In this document: one piece after another, positions 14,452 through 22,791 of the stretch | Layout of the letters: every line of letters starts with the position of its first letter | Position numbering within the stretch: position 1 is the stretch's first letter | Source of the DNA: a virus | Virus record (IMG/VR): IMGVR_UViG_3300020020_000159 | Location: 1-23,092 of that record | Strand: one strand, 5' to 3' | Length of the DNA stretch: 23,092 bases | Translations under genes and position numbers: made by a program | The notes under the pieces: generated by a model | The model's database searches: none | What the model was told of the DNA's origin: nothing | Seen by the model: the letters and a program-made list of their open reading frames with translations, nothing else

Positions 14452-17094
14452 ATGCCCATTGCTGGACCCTTTTACTGGGCGTGGTGTGAACCAGAAGAAA
14501 CTGTATTTGGTCCTGAGCATCACCGGATGGACGAATACATTTTCTCGGCCAGGCGCACCCTGGCTGAGGGCGAGAAGCCGCTGCTGGAGATCGAGATCCA
14601 GAACCCGCACGTTGGCATCCTGTCACCGGAGCGGAAATACTGGGCGTGGTTCGCCTGGGACAATGGCGACGAGATTGTGCCGCTGTTCTTTGGCGCAGTG
14701 GTCGGTTCGCCCTCGTCGATCTTCGAGGAGGTCATCACCCTGCAGCTGATCGCGGACCCGATGGACTATCAGCAAAGGGTGCAGCGGGTCGCCGAGACCC
14801 TGAAAGTTCAGCCCTATTACGACCAGGTTTTTATCGACGTCGGCAACCGCGACGATCCCAACACCATCCTCGAGGCATACGCCAGGGTCTGGGATGTCGA
14901 CCCGGTGACGCATGAGGTGATCGCCAACGACATCATCACCGGCATTGACGGCAACGAGGACTTCACCGGCGACGACCATTTTTATGACGCCATGAACATG
15001 ACGATCGGCCAGCCGCCGGCAACTGCGATCCTGATGGACGCCTCGGTGTCGTGGACGCAGTCCGCGCGCGGCATCGTCGATATCACCAACGGCTATCGGA
15101 AGTTTACCGGCATTGCCGGCGACGCCATCATCGGCGACTGGCCAAAACCGCAGACCGACATCGGTGGCGGCTACAGGGTTTATTTCAGCGACTGCTACGA
15201 CACCGCGGGCGCCGACGTGGCCACTGGCGTGTCATTTTCATACTCATGGAGAAATGGGGAAAAGGAGCACTCGGACGGCGACGCTCTGAGCACCAGCGTA
15301 AGTTATACCTATCCGATGGGTGGCACCATCTATGCGGAAAGATTGCTGACCTTTGAACAGCAGATCGGGTTCCTCGACCCGTATGCCGTCGATGGCAACA
15401 ATGATCCGGCGCCCGTGAATATTCCGGCGTCCCACAAGACGACTACTGCCTATCTCATGGGGTGGAATGTCGCGGCATCGCTGGTGCTGGAATATCATGC
15501 CGAACGGCCGCGCACCGAGCGGGTCGTTTTTTCGGTGACTGCCGATACGCAGTTCACCGGCCTGCAGCCGTTGCAACAGATTGAAATGCTTAACCGGAGC
15601 GGCGCCGATGTCGGGGTGCCGATCATCAACCTGTTGAACTGGAGCACGATCGCCGGGACCGCGGTTGCTGTCGGCCAGATCATCTTTCCCGACAACCTGG
15701 ATATTCCTGGGGCCAGGACCGCACAGATTTGCACGGTGGCTGGCACCGCAGGCACCGTCGCGCCGCAGTTCTCTGACATCCCCGGTGTAACCACTGTGGA
15801 CGGCACCGTGACATGGTCGAGCATGGGCGCCGCCACGCCGCCGGACAATGCGGTGGACTGGACCGCGATATCACACGTCAACGCAGGAACCGTGATCCTG
15901 CCGACGCGACCGTTCTACATATCGTTCGGCACCCTGGTATTGCCGGGCACGCATGTGTTTCCGCAAACCGGCGTATCGGCGGCAGAGGGCCAGGTGATCC
16001 AGGCTGCCAACGGTTCGTTCCAGGTCTGCACGCTGGCTGGCGAGATACCGGTCAATGCCAACCCGGCATTCGCTACCAGCTGGGGCACGGTGACCATTGT
16101 CGGCTCGTCGGAATGGACCTCGCTCGGCATGAGCCTGCCGTCTGGCACATCCTACTTTGTCGCAACCACGGCCGGCACCACCGGGGCACCGCACGTCATT
16201 CCGCCGTTCGACGAGACGCTTCATGCCACCACCGATGACGGCACCGCGGTCTGGACCTGCATCGGCAGCGGCGACATTCCGGCCGGTGGCATTCCTGGCG
16301 ACGTGCGCACCGCCACCTATTTCGCCACCGATCGCGGCCGGCAAAGTCTGGAATATCTGGCGGCGCTGGTGCGGGCGAAATTGTTGTATCGATCGCGCTG
16401 CATCGAGATCACCTTCGACTGCGACTATTTGCGTGGCACCGCTGTCACCACGCGAAAGACGGCGACCTTGCACGATCCGCGCATTGCCGGCGGCGTGGCG
16501 CTGGGTAAGGTCAAGGGCGCGGTGCTCGAGGTGAGCGACAGTGGCGTCGCCGCGTGCCATGTCACGATCGCCTGCTGCGCGGGGTTCGGTGAAGCGGTCG
16601 AGGAGGTCATGGGCGATCCAGCCTATGTCGACGAGGGGTATGTCGAGTTCGGTTACCAGCAATACGATAACTCGCTGATCGTGTTGCCGGATGCGACCGA
16701 CCTCGGCTATGCGCCACCGGTCTATACGGCAACGGACGATGGTGTGACCTTCCCGCTGACCAGGGACATGATCACGGTGGTCGACACCTGGCACCAGGGC
16801 GAGGATGTTTCTGGCAAGGCGCTGGATGCGATGGCAGCTGCGGCGCAATTCGCGCAGGGAGATTCGACAACAAGCACGGGTGGAGACCCGCTTGATGCCT
16901 TGTATCGCAAGCAGCAGCAGGCGGCGGTGCTGCAGGCAAACTCACTGCCCAAGATGCTGAAGGAAAATCCGTCGTGGCAGGAGTTTCAATTCAGGCCGGT
17001 CAACAATGGACCGTTCCACAAGGTCTACAATGTAAAGTTCTCTGACCTGCAGATCCCGATGGGGATAGATCTGCAATCGAGCGTCGCCGCATGA
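14452..17094 (+). CDS. Tail hub/tip protein with inserted repeat modules
   Basis: This 880-residue protein begins with a domain I recognise from alphaproteobacterial phage tail hubs: FSARRTLAEGEKPLLEIEIQ, NPHVGIL, RKYWAWFAWDNGDEIVPLFF, then EEVITLQLIADPMDYQQR and LKVQPYYDQVF. Residues about 424-605 hold three modules of the type C-x-x-AG-x-x-G-x-x-P-F ... DGT-x-x-W-x-x-x-G. After them, RQSLEYLAALVRAKLLYRSR, FDCDYL and LHDPRIAGGVALGKV return to the hub pattern, so the modules look inserted between hub halves. The hub joins tube to tip. The first 80 bases are A/T-richer, matching the HNH gene upstream, and the start follows the HNH stop with no gap. It overlaps the next gene by four bases. Confidence 0.75.
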   Translation: MPIAGPFYWAWCEPEETVFGPEHHRMDEYIFSARRTLAEGEKPLLEIEIQNPHVGILSPERKYWAWFAWDNGDEIVPLFFGAVVGSPSSIFEEVITLQLIADPMDYQQRVQRVAETLKVQPYYDQVFIDVGNRDDPNTILEAYARVWDVDPVTHEVIANDIITGIDGNEDFTGDDHFYDAMNMTIGQPPATAILMDASVSWTQSARGIVDITNGYRKFTGIAGDAIIGDWPKPQTDIGGGYRVYFSDCYDTAGADVATGVSFSYSWRNGEKEHSDGDALSTSVSYTYPMGGTIYAERLLTFEQQIGFLDPYAVDGNNDPAPVNIPASHKTTTAYLMGWNVAASLVLEYHAERPRTERVVFSVTADTQFTGLQPLQQIEMLNRSGADVGVPIINLLNWSTIAGTAVAVGQIIFPDNLDIPGARTAQICTVAGTAGTVAPQFSDIPGVTTVDGTVTWSSMGAATPPDNAVDWTAISHVNAGTVILPTRPFYISFGTLVLPGTHVFPQTGVSAAEGQVIQAANGSFQVCTLAGEIPVNANPAFATSWGTVTIVGSSEWTSLGMSLPSGTSYFVATTAGTTGAPHVIPPFDETLHATTDDGTAVWTCIGSGDIPAGGIPGDVRTATYFATDRGRQSLEYLAALVRAKLLYRSRCIEITFDCDYLRGTAVTTRKTATLHDPRIAGGVALGKVKGAVLEVSDSGVAACHVTIACCAGFGEAVEEVMGDPAYVDEGYVEFGYQQYDNSLIVLPDATDLGYAPPVYTATDDGVTFPLTRDMITVVDTWHQGEDVSGKALDAMAAAAQFAQGDSTTSTGGDPLDALYRKQQQAAVLQANSLPKMLKENPSWQEFQFRPVNNGPFHKVYNVKFSDLQIPMGIDLQSSVAA
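15721..16266 (+). repeat. Three tandem beta modules inside the tail hub protein
   Basis: Three related coding units lie at about 15721-15828, 16018-16128 and 16153-16266. Each begins with a Cys- or Ala-Thr-containing strand followed by Ala-Gly and ends in a Gly-Thr/Ser-x-x-Trp strand (TVTWSSMG, SSEWTSLG, TAVWTCIG). Similar small beta modules occur in many phage tail proteins, where carbohydrate binding is commonly proposed. The copies are diverged, so they are recognisable at protein level only. Confidence 0.65.
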
Positions 17095-17387
17095 GCCAGG
17101 AATTCGAATCCATTGTCCGGCCGTTTCAGGACAACCGCATCACGCCGGCACAGACCTACTACAAGCCGGGGCAGATCGGCGTCCCCAACGTGACCTTAAG
17201 GATCGGTCGGGGTGGCGGGTCGGGCAAGGTGATCACCGGATCCTACAGTTATAACCAGACCTACTACATGATCAACGCGGAGACAGAACGGAAGGAATTG
17301 TTCAAGACCGACAGCATGCTCTACAGGCAATACGCCGGCAAGTTTGGCCAGGGCACCATCGGTGATCCTACGAAGCCGGGCGGATAG
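17091..17387 (+). CDS. Small conserved tail-region protein
   Basis: This 98-residue protein overlaps the hub gene by four bases. It has FESIVRPFQDNRITPAQTYY, KPGQIGVPNVTLRIGRGGGS and SYSYNQTYYM, with a C-terminal charged helix and a Gly-rich end. I recognise it only as a small conserved phage tail-region family, with no known function. There is no signal peptide or membrane span. Translational coupling to the hub gene suggests a tail tip component. Confidence 0.6.
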   Translation: MSQEFESIVRPFQDNRITPAQTYYKPGQIGVPNVTLRIGRGGGSGKVITGSYSYNQTYYMINAETERKELFKTDSMLYRQYAGKFGQGTIGDPTKPGG

Positions 17388-17390
17388 AAC

Positions 17391-19337
17391 TTGCCATATA
17401 ATCCCGGCGACATCCGGGCATCGCACACTATCCGGATCTTCGGCACCAACAAGAACGATGAAGTGCTGCAGGACATCTGGCTCGATATCGAGCGCATCGA
17501 TGTGTACCGCGTATCGACACAGCGCAACGGGCGCTTCCAGGGCATGTTCCGGCGCCTGTACTGGCTCGATGATCCAACCGATCCGGAATATACCGGGCGC
17601 GGCAATCAGGCCAGGGTCGAGGGGACATTGAGGATATGTTCGCCCGACGAGGAGGACCAGGAAAACCCCGAGCAATGGGTGCCGGTCAGGACCATCATCG
17701 AAATGAGGTGGAACAAGAGCGCCGAGCACAACCAGGTCAGGGTGGTGCGGGGCAATCGCACCGATGCCGAAAACCTGGCCCGCGCCGTGGCGGCGCGCCG
17801 ATGCTTTCACCGCGACACCACCATCGACAAGGATGTCGATGCGGCAACGGCCGGCCACCCTGATCTGAAAGCCTATGTAGTGCCGTCCGACAAGTATGCT
17901 TTTGTCGAGGATAGCGAGGACAAGGATAATTATCTCGAAGTGCAATATGCTTCTTACACGCGGGATATGGCGAGCCGCGAGAACGGCCACAACCAAGGCG
18001 TGGATCTTATCCTGAAGAATTCGCACTATCTCCGGTTCACCGACGAGGCCAAGGGGCCGAACAATCCGGTGCATGGCTTCGATCCACCATGGGCGCTTGA
18101 TCCGTTTCAAGCCATCGTCAACGTGCAGTGGTCGTCGCTGGAAGAAGCCGTGTTGGGGATCGCATCGCCGCCGGGCGATCGAGTCAATTCCACAACCGAA
18201 ACATCGGAGGACGGGCTCGAGTGGGAGGCCGGTTTCGACGGCGCGATATCATCGAACGCGGCGACCGGCCTCGGCAAGACAGTGGTTTGCAAGGCCGAGA
18301 AATTCATCGCGTACGGCAAGCCGCGCAACGGTGACGCATGCTTCATCACCGCCAGCGATGACACCGTGCAGCGCGGCGTTCTTGACCCGGAAGGCGAATT
18401 GACCTGGGTGACCGTGGCGACGTTGCCCGGCTTCGTTGCCGACCATTTCGTCGGCGCTCGATCGTGCAGCTTTGCCGGTGGCGCGTTTTTCGTGTCGTAC
18501 CTGAGGGACAACGATGCGGCTGACGTCAGTTATCTGGCCGTGTCGTTTGACGGGGAAACGTTTCAACTCGGCGTCAATCCATTCCCTGGCGTTGTCGCCG
18601 CCGCGAACGGCACCGGGATGGATGGCGACGAACATCCCAGCCCGGTTGGCGGCAATGTCGCCTATGACAAGACCAACGAAGTATACGTCACCACTGGCGG
18701 ATACAACCGATCCTACTGGAACCAACAGAATATCGGTGCCGGCGAAACCACGCCGACCCGGTTCACCGACAACAATTTCATGTCGGCCAGTTCCGACAAC
18801 GGCACCAGTTGGACGGCGCAATTCGATACGTCGGAGTGTTCCGGGTTTCCCCCGACTGCGCCAGGCGGCATCGGGTCTGGCGGCAGCAGGTCGGGCGTGA
18901 CCTTCGGTAACGGCCTGTTCGTGGCGGCAACATCGTTCAAACTGGCTTATGATTTTCCATCCTCTCCCACCTTTGTGCCATACAAATTGACTGCCTATGC
19001 GGGGGCGGTTGCGACATCGACCAACGGCACGACCTGGGTCAACCAGCGACTGCCGGGGACCGCGTCAGCCGGATGGGTTTACGGCGCGCTGGTTAGTGCT
19101 GGCGGCAATGCCGTTGCCACCAGGTTCTTCAAGGCCAAAAAAAACGCCAGCGGTGTTCCGGGGTTCTTTGTCGCAACCGCATTCGAAAGCGTGAGCGGCG
19201 GCACTGTCGCGCAAAGCAAGCTGTGGCAGTCGGAGAACGGCACGACATGGGCGCTCGTCAGAACCGACGCCGGAAAGAACGGCTGGATTCTGAGCGCCAT
19301 CAACAAGAGCCGCGGCACCATCGTGCATCGCGATTAG
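17391..19337 (+). CDS. Tail protein with C-terminal Asp-box repeats (predicted beta-propeller)
   Basis: The 648-residue protein seems to start at TTG 17391, three bases after the previous stop; no upstream ATG is in frame, and the protein resembles itself from MPYNPGDIRASHTIRIFG onward. Residues 1-225 form an uncharacterised tail domain (DIWLDIERIDVYRV, RGNQARVEGTLRICSPDEED). The C-terminal part carries Asp-box-like motifs: SEDGLEW (272), SFDGETF (385), SDNGTSW (468), STNGTTW (543) and SENGTTW (614). Only the third matches the full S-x-D-x-G-x-T/S-W form. Spacing of 71 to 113 residues fits propeller blades, as in sialidase-type and BNR proteins. A tail spike or receptor-binding role is inferred; no catalytic Arg triad was identified, so enzymatic activity is not claimed. 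Confidence 0.75.
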   Translation: MPYNPGDIRASHTIRIFGTNKNDEVLQDIWLDIERIDVYRVSTQRNGRFQGMFRRLYWLDDPTDPEYTGRGNQARVEGTLRICSPDEEDQENPEQWVPVRTIIEMRWNKSAEHNQVRVVRGNRTDAENLARAVAARRCFHRDTTIDKDVDAATAGHPDLKAYVVPSDKYAFVEDSEDKDNYLEVQYASYTRDMASRENGHNQGVDLILKNSHYLRFTDEAKGPNNPVHGFDPPWALDPFQAIVNVQWSSLEEAVLGIASPPGDRVNSTTETSEDGLEWEAGFDGAISSNAATGLGKTVVCKAEKFIAYGKPRNGDACFITASDDTVQRGVLDPEGELTWVTVATLPGFVADHFVGARSCSFAGGAFFVSYLRDNDAADVSYLAVSFDGETFQLGVNPFPGVVAAANGTGMDGDEHPSPVGGNVAYDKTNEVYVTTGGYNRSYWNQQNIGAGETTPTRFTDNNFMSASSDNGTSWTAQFDTSECSGFPPTAPGGIGSGGSRSGVTFGNGLFVAATSFKLAYDFPSSPTFVPYKLTAYAGAVATSTNGTTWVNQRLPGTASAGWVYGALVSAGGNAVATRFFKAKKNASGVPGFFVATAFESVSGGTVAQSKLWQSENGTTWALVRTDAGKNGWILSAINKSRGTIVHRD

Positions 19338-19347
19338 AAGGTAGCAC

Positions 19348-20565
19348 ATGACGCAAACCTACCGCACCGACGATCTTGCACGATGGGGCTCTGGCCAGGG
19401 CTTCAACCTGACCGCCGCCCAGGTCGACATCAATTTCTGGGACCTGGTGCAGCGGATGATCGCGCAGGAGGCGCGCCCGGATCCTTCGGCCGGCATCGAC
19501 TATTTCGAGATCGTCGGCATCAATATGTATGTGCACATGACCGACGCCACCGTGCTCGGTCCATACGAGTTGCCGGTCGCTACATTCCAGGATCGCGGCG
19601 AATGGCAACCTGAAACCATCTACTCAAAGATGGATACGTTTTCCGTCAACGGCGGGCTTTATGTTGTCATCTTCGATCATACCAGCGAACTGACATTCGA
19701 TCCCGGCGCCAACGACGGGGCAGGGCATGACTACTACCAGCTGATGATCCAGACGCCGGGCTCGGCGTTGCCATCGGGCGGTGCCGTGGGCATGGCGCTG
19801 CTCAAGGCAACCGAAACAGACTACTCGACGATGTGGGGGAAGCCCGACGCATTGAACGTCTGGTTCGAATCGTCCGAAGACAGCGCGCTGACCTCGTCCA
19901 ATGTTGCCGAGGCGCTGGAAGAACTCGAGGCGATGGCGGCGAGCTTCAGCGGCGATGCCGTCGATGTCGTCTATGATCCCACCACCAGCGGATTGACCGC
20001 GACCAACGTGCAGGCCGCGATCGACGAGCTGGCCACAGCGGGCGCCGGTGGCGCAGTCGGACGGCAGACCATCTGGATCCCGGCCGCGGCGATGATCCCG
20101 CGCACCACCAACGGGCCGGCGTTGAACACGGTCGAGATGACCACCAACAAGAACATGGTGCGGACGCTCGATTTCGACGCCACCACGGCCGAATATGCGC
20201 AGTTCGACATTGCGATGCCGAAGTCATGGGACGAGGGCGATCTTTATTTCAAGGTGTTTTGGTCGCACGCGGCAACCACGACAAATTTCGGTGTGACCTG
20301 GCAGATGGACATGGTCGAAATGGGCGCGAGCTTCCTGGATGCCGCGTTCGTTGGACCGCAAACGATCACGGACACCGGCGGCACCACCAACGCATTGCTC
20401 ACCAGCGACGAGTCGCCTGCGATGTCACTGGGTCCGGACGAAGGCAACCCGGTGGCGTTCCGGATCAGCCGCAAGCCGGCCGACGCCGGCGACACGCTGG
20501 TGATCGACGCGCGGCTGCACGGGGTCCAGGTCTTCTACACCACCGACGCCGCAACGGACGATTGA
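19348..20565 (+). CDS. Tail fibre-like protein with fibre repeats
   Basis: This 405-residue protein starts with RTDDLARWGSGQGFNLTAAQ, a segment found at tail fibre N-termini. Residues about 84-110 contain GEWQPETIYSKMDTFSVNGG-x-YVV, a small carbohydrate-binding-like strand pattern like that in the collagen-like protein. Two fibre repeats follow: SALTSSNVAEALEEL and TSGLTATNVQAAIDEL, typical of trimeric fibre shafts. The C-terminal third (QTIWIPAAAMIPRTTNGPAL and following) is a beta-rich module seen in phage tail proteins. It lies between the Asp-box protein and the receptor-binding-like protein. The stop overlaps the next start (TGATG). A structural fibre role is likely; the receptor is unknown. 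Confidence 0.75.
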   Translation: MTQTYRTDDLARWGSGQGFNLTAAQVDINFWDLVQRMIAQEARPDPSAGIDYFEIVGINMYVHMTDATVLGPYELPVATFQDRGEWQPETIYSKMDTFSVNGGLYVVIFDHTSELTFDPGANDGAGHDYYQLMIQTPGSALPSGGAVGMALLKATETDYSTMWGKPDALNVWFESSEDSALTSSNVAEALEELEAMAASFSGDAVDVVYDPTTSGLTATNVQAAIDELATAGAGGAVGRQTIWIPAAAMIPRTTNGPALNTVEMTTNKNMVRTLDFDATTAEYAQFDIAMPKSWDEGDLYFKVFWSHAATTTNFGVTWQMDMVEMGASFLDAAFVGPQTITDTGGTTNALLTSDESPAMSLGPDEGNPVAFRISRKPADAGDTLVIDARLHGVQVFYTTDAATDD

Positions 20566-21536
20566 TGCTCAGGGTCACGCAACTCAGCGGGTTCGGCATC
20601 GGGTCCGGCGAGGTCACCATCCCCGGCACGCTGACGGCAACGGCCGGTGCCTACAGTCTCACCGGCACAGCGGCGACCATCACCAAGGCAACCGCTACCA
20701 ACAAGACGCTCACGGCTGGCGCGGGTGCTTACAGCCTCACCGGCGCCGCCGCGGGCCTGACGAAGGCCGGTAGCATGAGCTCGGAGGCCACGGCATTCCT
20801 AGCGCGAACATCCGGTCTCGATACGACGCACATCAACGCCTATGTCGCGCTGATCGACGGGCTGGTGGCGGATGGCATCTGGGCCAAGCTGGACGTGCTG
20901 CACGTCTATGCCACACAGGACAGCACCACCGCCAGGCTGAACCTTGTTTCAACCAGTTACCCCGCCACCCTCAGCGGTTCGCCCACCTTCACGGCGGATC
21001 GTGGTTACACAGGCGTTGAAAGCAGCTTTACGATCTATATCGACACCGGGTTTAATCCAACAACCGCCAGCTCGCCGAAATATGTTCTCAACAGCGCGCA
21101 CCTGTCGGTGTGGAACGTCACAGATGTGGCGAGCAACAATTCCGCCATTGGCGCACAGGACGGCAGCGCAAATTCCGCCTACATCATCGTCAAGTATGCG
21201 GGTGGGTCGACCTACTTCCGCATCAACACCGGCAATGTCGGAAGCGGTTCATATGCCGCGCCCAATACGACGGGCCACTACATCGGTAATCGTACCGGCA
21301 GCGGGGGCACGGTCAATTACAGAAACGGGACTGCCGTTGCCACGGAGTCGGTAGCTTCTTCAACCTTGCCAAATGGTAAAGTTTACACGCTCGGCGGCGC
21401 GAGCAACGGCGTTAATGTTATCGGCGTCGGAAACCAGCAAGCCATGGCCAGCATCGGCTCGTCGTTGAACGGGACCGAGGCGGGTAACTTCTATACCCGG
21501 CTGCGCACCTACATGACGGCTGTCGGCGTGCCGTGA
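20565..21536 (+). CDS. Receptor-binding-like tail tip protein
   Basis: The start at 20565 overlaps the previous stop and gives 323 residues; longer in-frame readings upstream would be shadows of the fibre gene. Residues 23-42 and 49-68 are two copies of a 20-residue unit with the core GAYSLTG-x-AA, a short beta repeat frequent in phage tip proteins. The remaining 250 residues are Ser/Thr/Gly-rich beta structure: FLARTSGLDTTHINAYVALI, LHVYATQDSTTARLN, TADRGYTGVESSFTIYIDTG and others. Ordinary for a jelly-roll-like receptor-binding head; the fold is inferred. The stop overlaps the GTG start of the membrane protein. No protease or lyase motif was found. Confidence 0.7.
   Translation: MLRVTQLSGFGIGSGEVTIPGTLTATAGAYSLTGTAATITKATATNKTLTAGAGAYSLTGAAAGLTKAGSMSSEATAFLARTSGLDTTHINAYVALIDGLVADGIWAKLDVLHVYATQDSTTARLNLVSTSYPATLSGSPTFTADRGYTGVESSFTIYIDTGFNPTTASSPKYVLNSAHLSVWNVTDVASNNSAIGAQDGSANSAYIIVKYAGGSTYFRINTGNVGSGSYAAPNTTGHYIGNRTGSGGTVNYRNGTAVATESVASSTLPNGKVYTLGGASNGVNVIGVGNQQAMASIGSSLNGTEAGNFYTRLRTYMTAVGVP
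20631..20768 (+). repeat. Two 20-residue GAYSLTG repeats
   Basis: Two 60-base in-frame units at 20631-20690 and 20709-20768, separated by 18 bases, encode LTATAGAYSLTGTAATITKA and a close variant with Gly-Ala and Gly-Leu changes. Both carry GAYSLTG in the same phase. Confidence 0.8.
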
Positions 21537-21811
21537 CCGAACTCAAGGGGTGGGTCAGAGAAAACGCCACACTGGTCTATTTCCTGATTGCGCAAGCCAT
21601 CGCGATCGGCGCTGCCGGTGCCAGCGTGCTGGCCTACATGGTTAAGCTGGAAAGCCGAGTGATGACCATGGAGACGCGCGGCGCCGAGTACAGTGTGGCG
21701 CGCATGGGACGCATGGAAGAACGCATCACAGTCATCGAACAGAAGATGGCCAACAACGACATCATCATGAGACGCCTCATTGATGAGTTTGTGAAAGACA
21801 GGCAAAAATGA
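21533..21811 (+). CDS. Single-span membrane protein with coiled coil, holin candidate
   Basis: The 92-residue protein starts at GTG 21533, overlapping the previous stop by four bases. A hydrophobic segment spans residues 13-36 (LVYFLIAQAIAIGAAGASVL and onward). The rest is a charged heptad-like helix, with RMGRMEERITVIEQKM, ending in basic DRQK. Immediately downstream are a small protein and the endolysin, which has no signal peptide and so needs a holin to cross the membrane. This makes a one-span holin or a spanin-like partner the natural candidate. No lipobox is present. The family is not recognised beyond this. Confidence 0.6.
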   Translation: MTELKGWVRENATLVYFLIAQAIAIGAAGASVLAYMVKLESRVMTMETRGAEYSVARMGRMEERITVIEQKMANNDIIMRRLIDEFVKDRQK

Positions 21812-21969
21812 GCGAGGCAATCGTCGAGTATCGCATCGAGGTCATCGGCAGCGAGGTGACGGTGGTCATCCTTGCCAGCGACGATGACGCCGCGCACCGG
21901 ATGGCCGATCTGCTGGATCGTCAATTCAAAAGCGGCGTCGTCGACGAGGAGGATCCGGATGAGCCGTAG
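21808..21969 (+). CDS. Small acidic protein in the lysis block (53 residues)
   Basis: The ORF starts at ATG 21808, overlapping the preceding stop (ATGA), and ends at TAG 21967-21969, overlapping the endolysin start at 21959. It has two strands (EYRIEVIGSEVTVVILAS), a helix with DDDAAHRMADLLDRQF and an acidic end (DEEDPDEP). Codon choice is GC-rich like its neighbours and the overlaps are tight, which argues that it is translated. No function can be assigned; there is no membrane span. Confidence 0.6.
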   Translation: MSEAIVEYRIEVIGSEVTVVILASDDDAAHRMADLLDRQFKSGVVDEEDPDEP

Positions 21970-22762
21970 AGCAAAGGCGACACAGAAACTGCTGGATCAG
22001 GTCAACGAGTCCTGCCCGGCGCGCAACAAGGGCAGCGATGGCTGGATCGGCGATGCAGCCCATGCGAGTACTAAATCGGACCACAACCCCAACAGCGCCG
22101 GCGTGGTGCAGGCGCAGGACATCACGCACGATCCGAAGAACGGGTTCGACAGCCACAAGTTCGCTGAGTACCTGCGCACCCACAAGGACAAGCGCATCAA
22201 GTATGTGATCTCGAACCGCAAGATTTTCTCCGGTCCTGCCGGACCGCAGCCGTGGGTCTGGCGCTCTTACTCAGGCAAGAACCCGCACGATGCCCATGTC
22301 CATGTATCGGTTGGGGACACCGCGGCGCTTTATGACAACGCAGCGGCATGGGAGATCCCGTTCACCACCGGGCTGCCCGACCTCGATGCGCCCGACATTA
22401 CCTTGCCGGTGCTGAAGAAGGGGTCGAAGGGTATCTATGTCGCGATCCTGCAGGTGCTGCTGGGCTTCACCAATGGCGAGATCGACGGCGACTTCGGCAA
22501 CATGACCGACGGCGCGCTGAAGCAGTTCCAGCGCGAGCACAAGCTGGGCGCCGACGGCATCTGTGGCACCTATTCCTGGCGCGAACTGATGCGACCGTGG
22601 GCCAAGGAAATCGGGTTGCTGCCGACCGATCCCAAGCAGAAGCTAACCGAGATGGCGCTGATCGCGCAAAAGACCGGATCGACGGCAGCGGTCGACGAAT
22701 TGGTCAGCGCGTTCGTGGTGGTGCTGGAGGACATCCTGCCGCCGGGGTTCATCGTTAAATAA
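21959..22762 (+). CDS. Endolysin: M15-type peptidase with peptidoglycan-binding domain
   Basis: The start at 21959 has GAGGAGGAT just upstream and gives 267 residues; it overlaps the 53-residue gene. The N-terminal domain has TKSDHNPN (His42), AQDITHD (Asp54) and NPHDAHVHVSV (His113/115), the zinc-ligand pattern of M15-like D-Ala-D-Ala or L-Ala-D-Glu peptidases in phage lysins. Residues about 150-212 are a peptidoglycan-binding domain (PF01471 type): LKKGSKGIYVAILQVLLGF, then GEIDGDFGNMTDGALKQFQ and DGICGTYSWREL. The C-terminal 50 residues are helical with a hydrophobic stretch near the end. There is no signal peptide, so export is expected through a holin. Confidence 0.88.
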   Translation: MSRRAKATQKLLDQVNESCPARNKGSDGWIGDAAHASTKSDHNPNSAGVVQAQDITHDPKNGFDSHKFAEYLRTHKDKRIKYVISNRKIFSGPAGPQPWVWRSYSGKNPHDAHVHVSVGDTAALYDNAAAWEIPFTTGLPDLDAPDITLPVLKKGSKGIYVAILQVLLGFTNGEIDGDFGNMTDGALKQFQREHKLGADGICGTYSWRELMRPWAKEIGLLPTDPKQKLTEMALIAQKTGSTAAVDELVSAFVVVLEDILPPGFIVK

Positions 22763-22791
22763 CGTCTAGACAACCCAGAAGGAGACTGACC

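Noticed and set aside
15871-16848. 325-residue minus-strand frame opposite the hub gene
   Set aside because: Shadow of a high-GC gene; Arg/His-rich composition without domains. The same reasoning removes minus-strand frames at 8759-9724, 17196-18110 and 4348-5199.
13396-17387. Gene transfer agent-type tail cluster (hub preceded by an NlpC/P60 peptidase)
   Set aside because: No NlpC/P60 Cys-His motif or DUF2460/DUF2163-like gene was recognised between tape measure and hub, so a GTA assignment is not supported.
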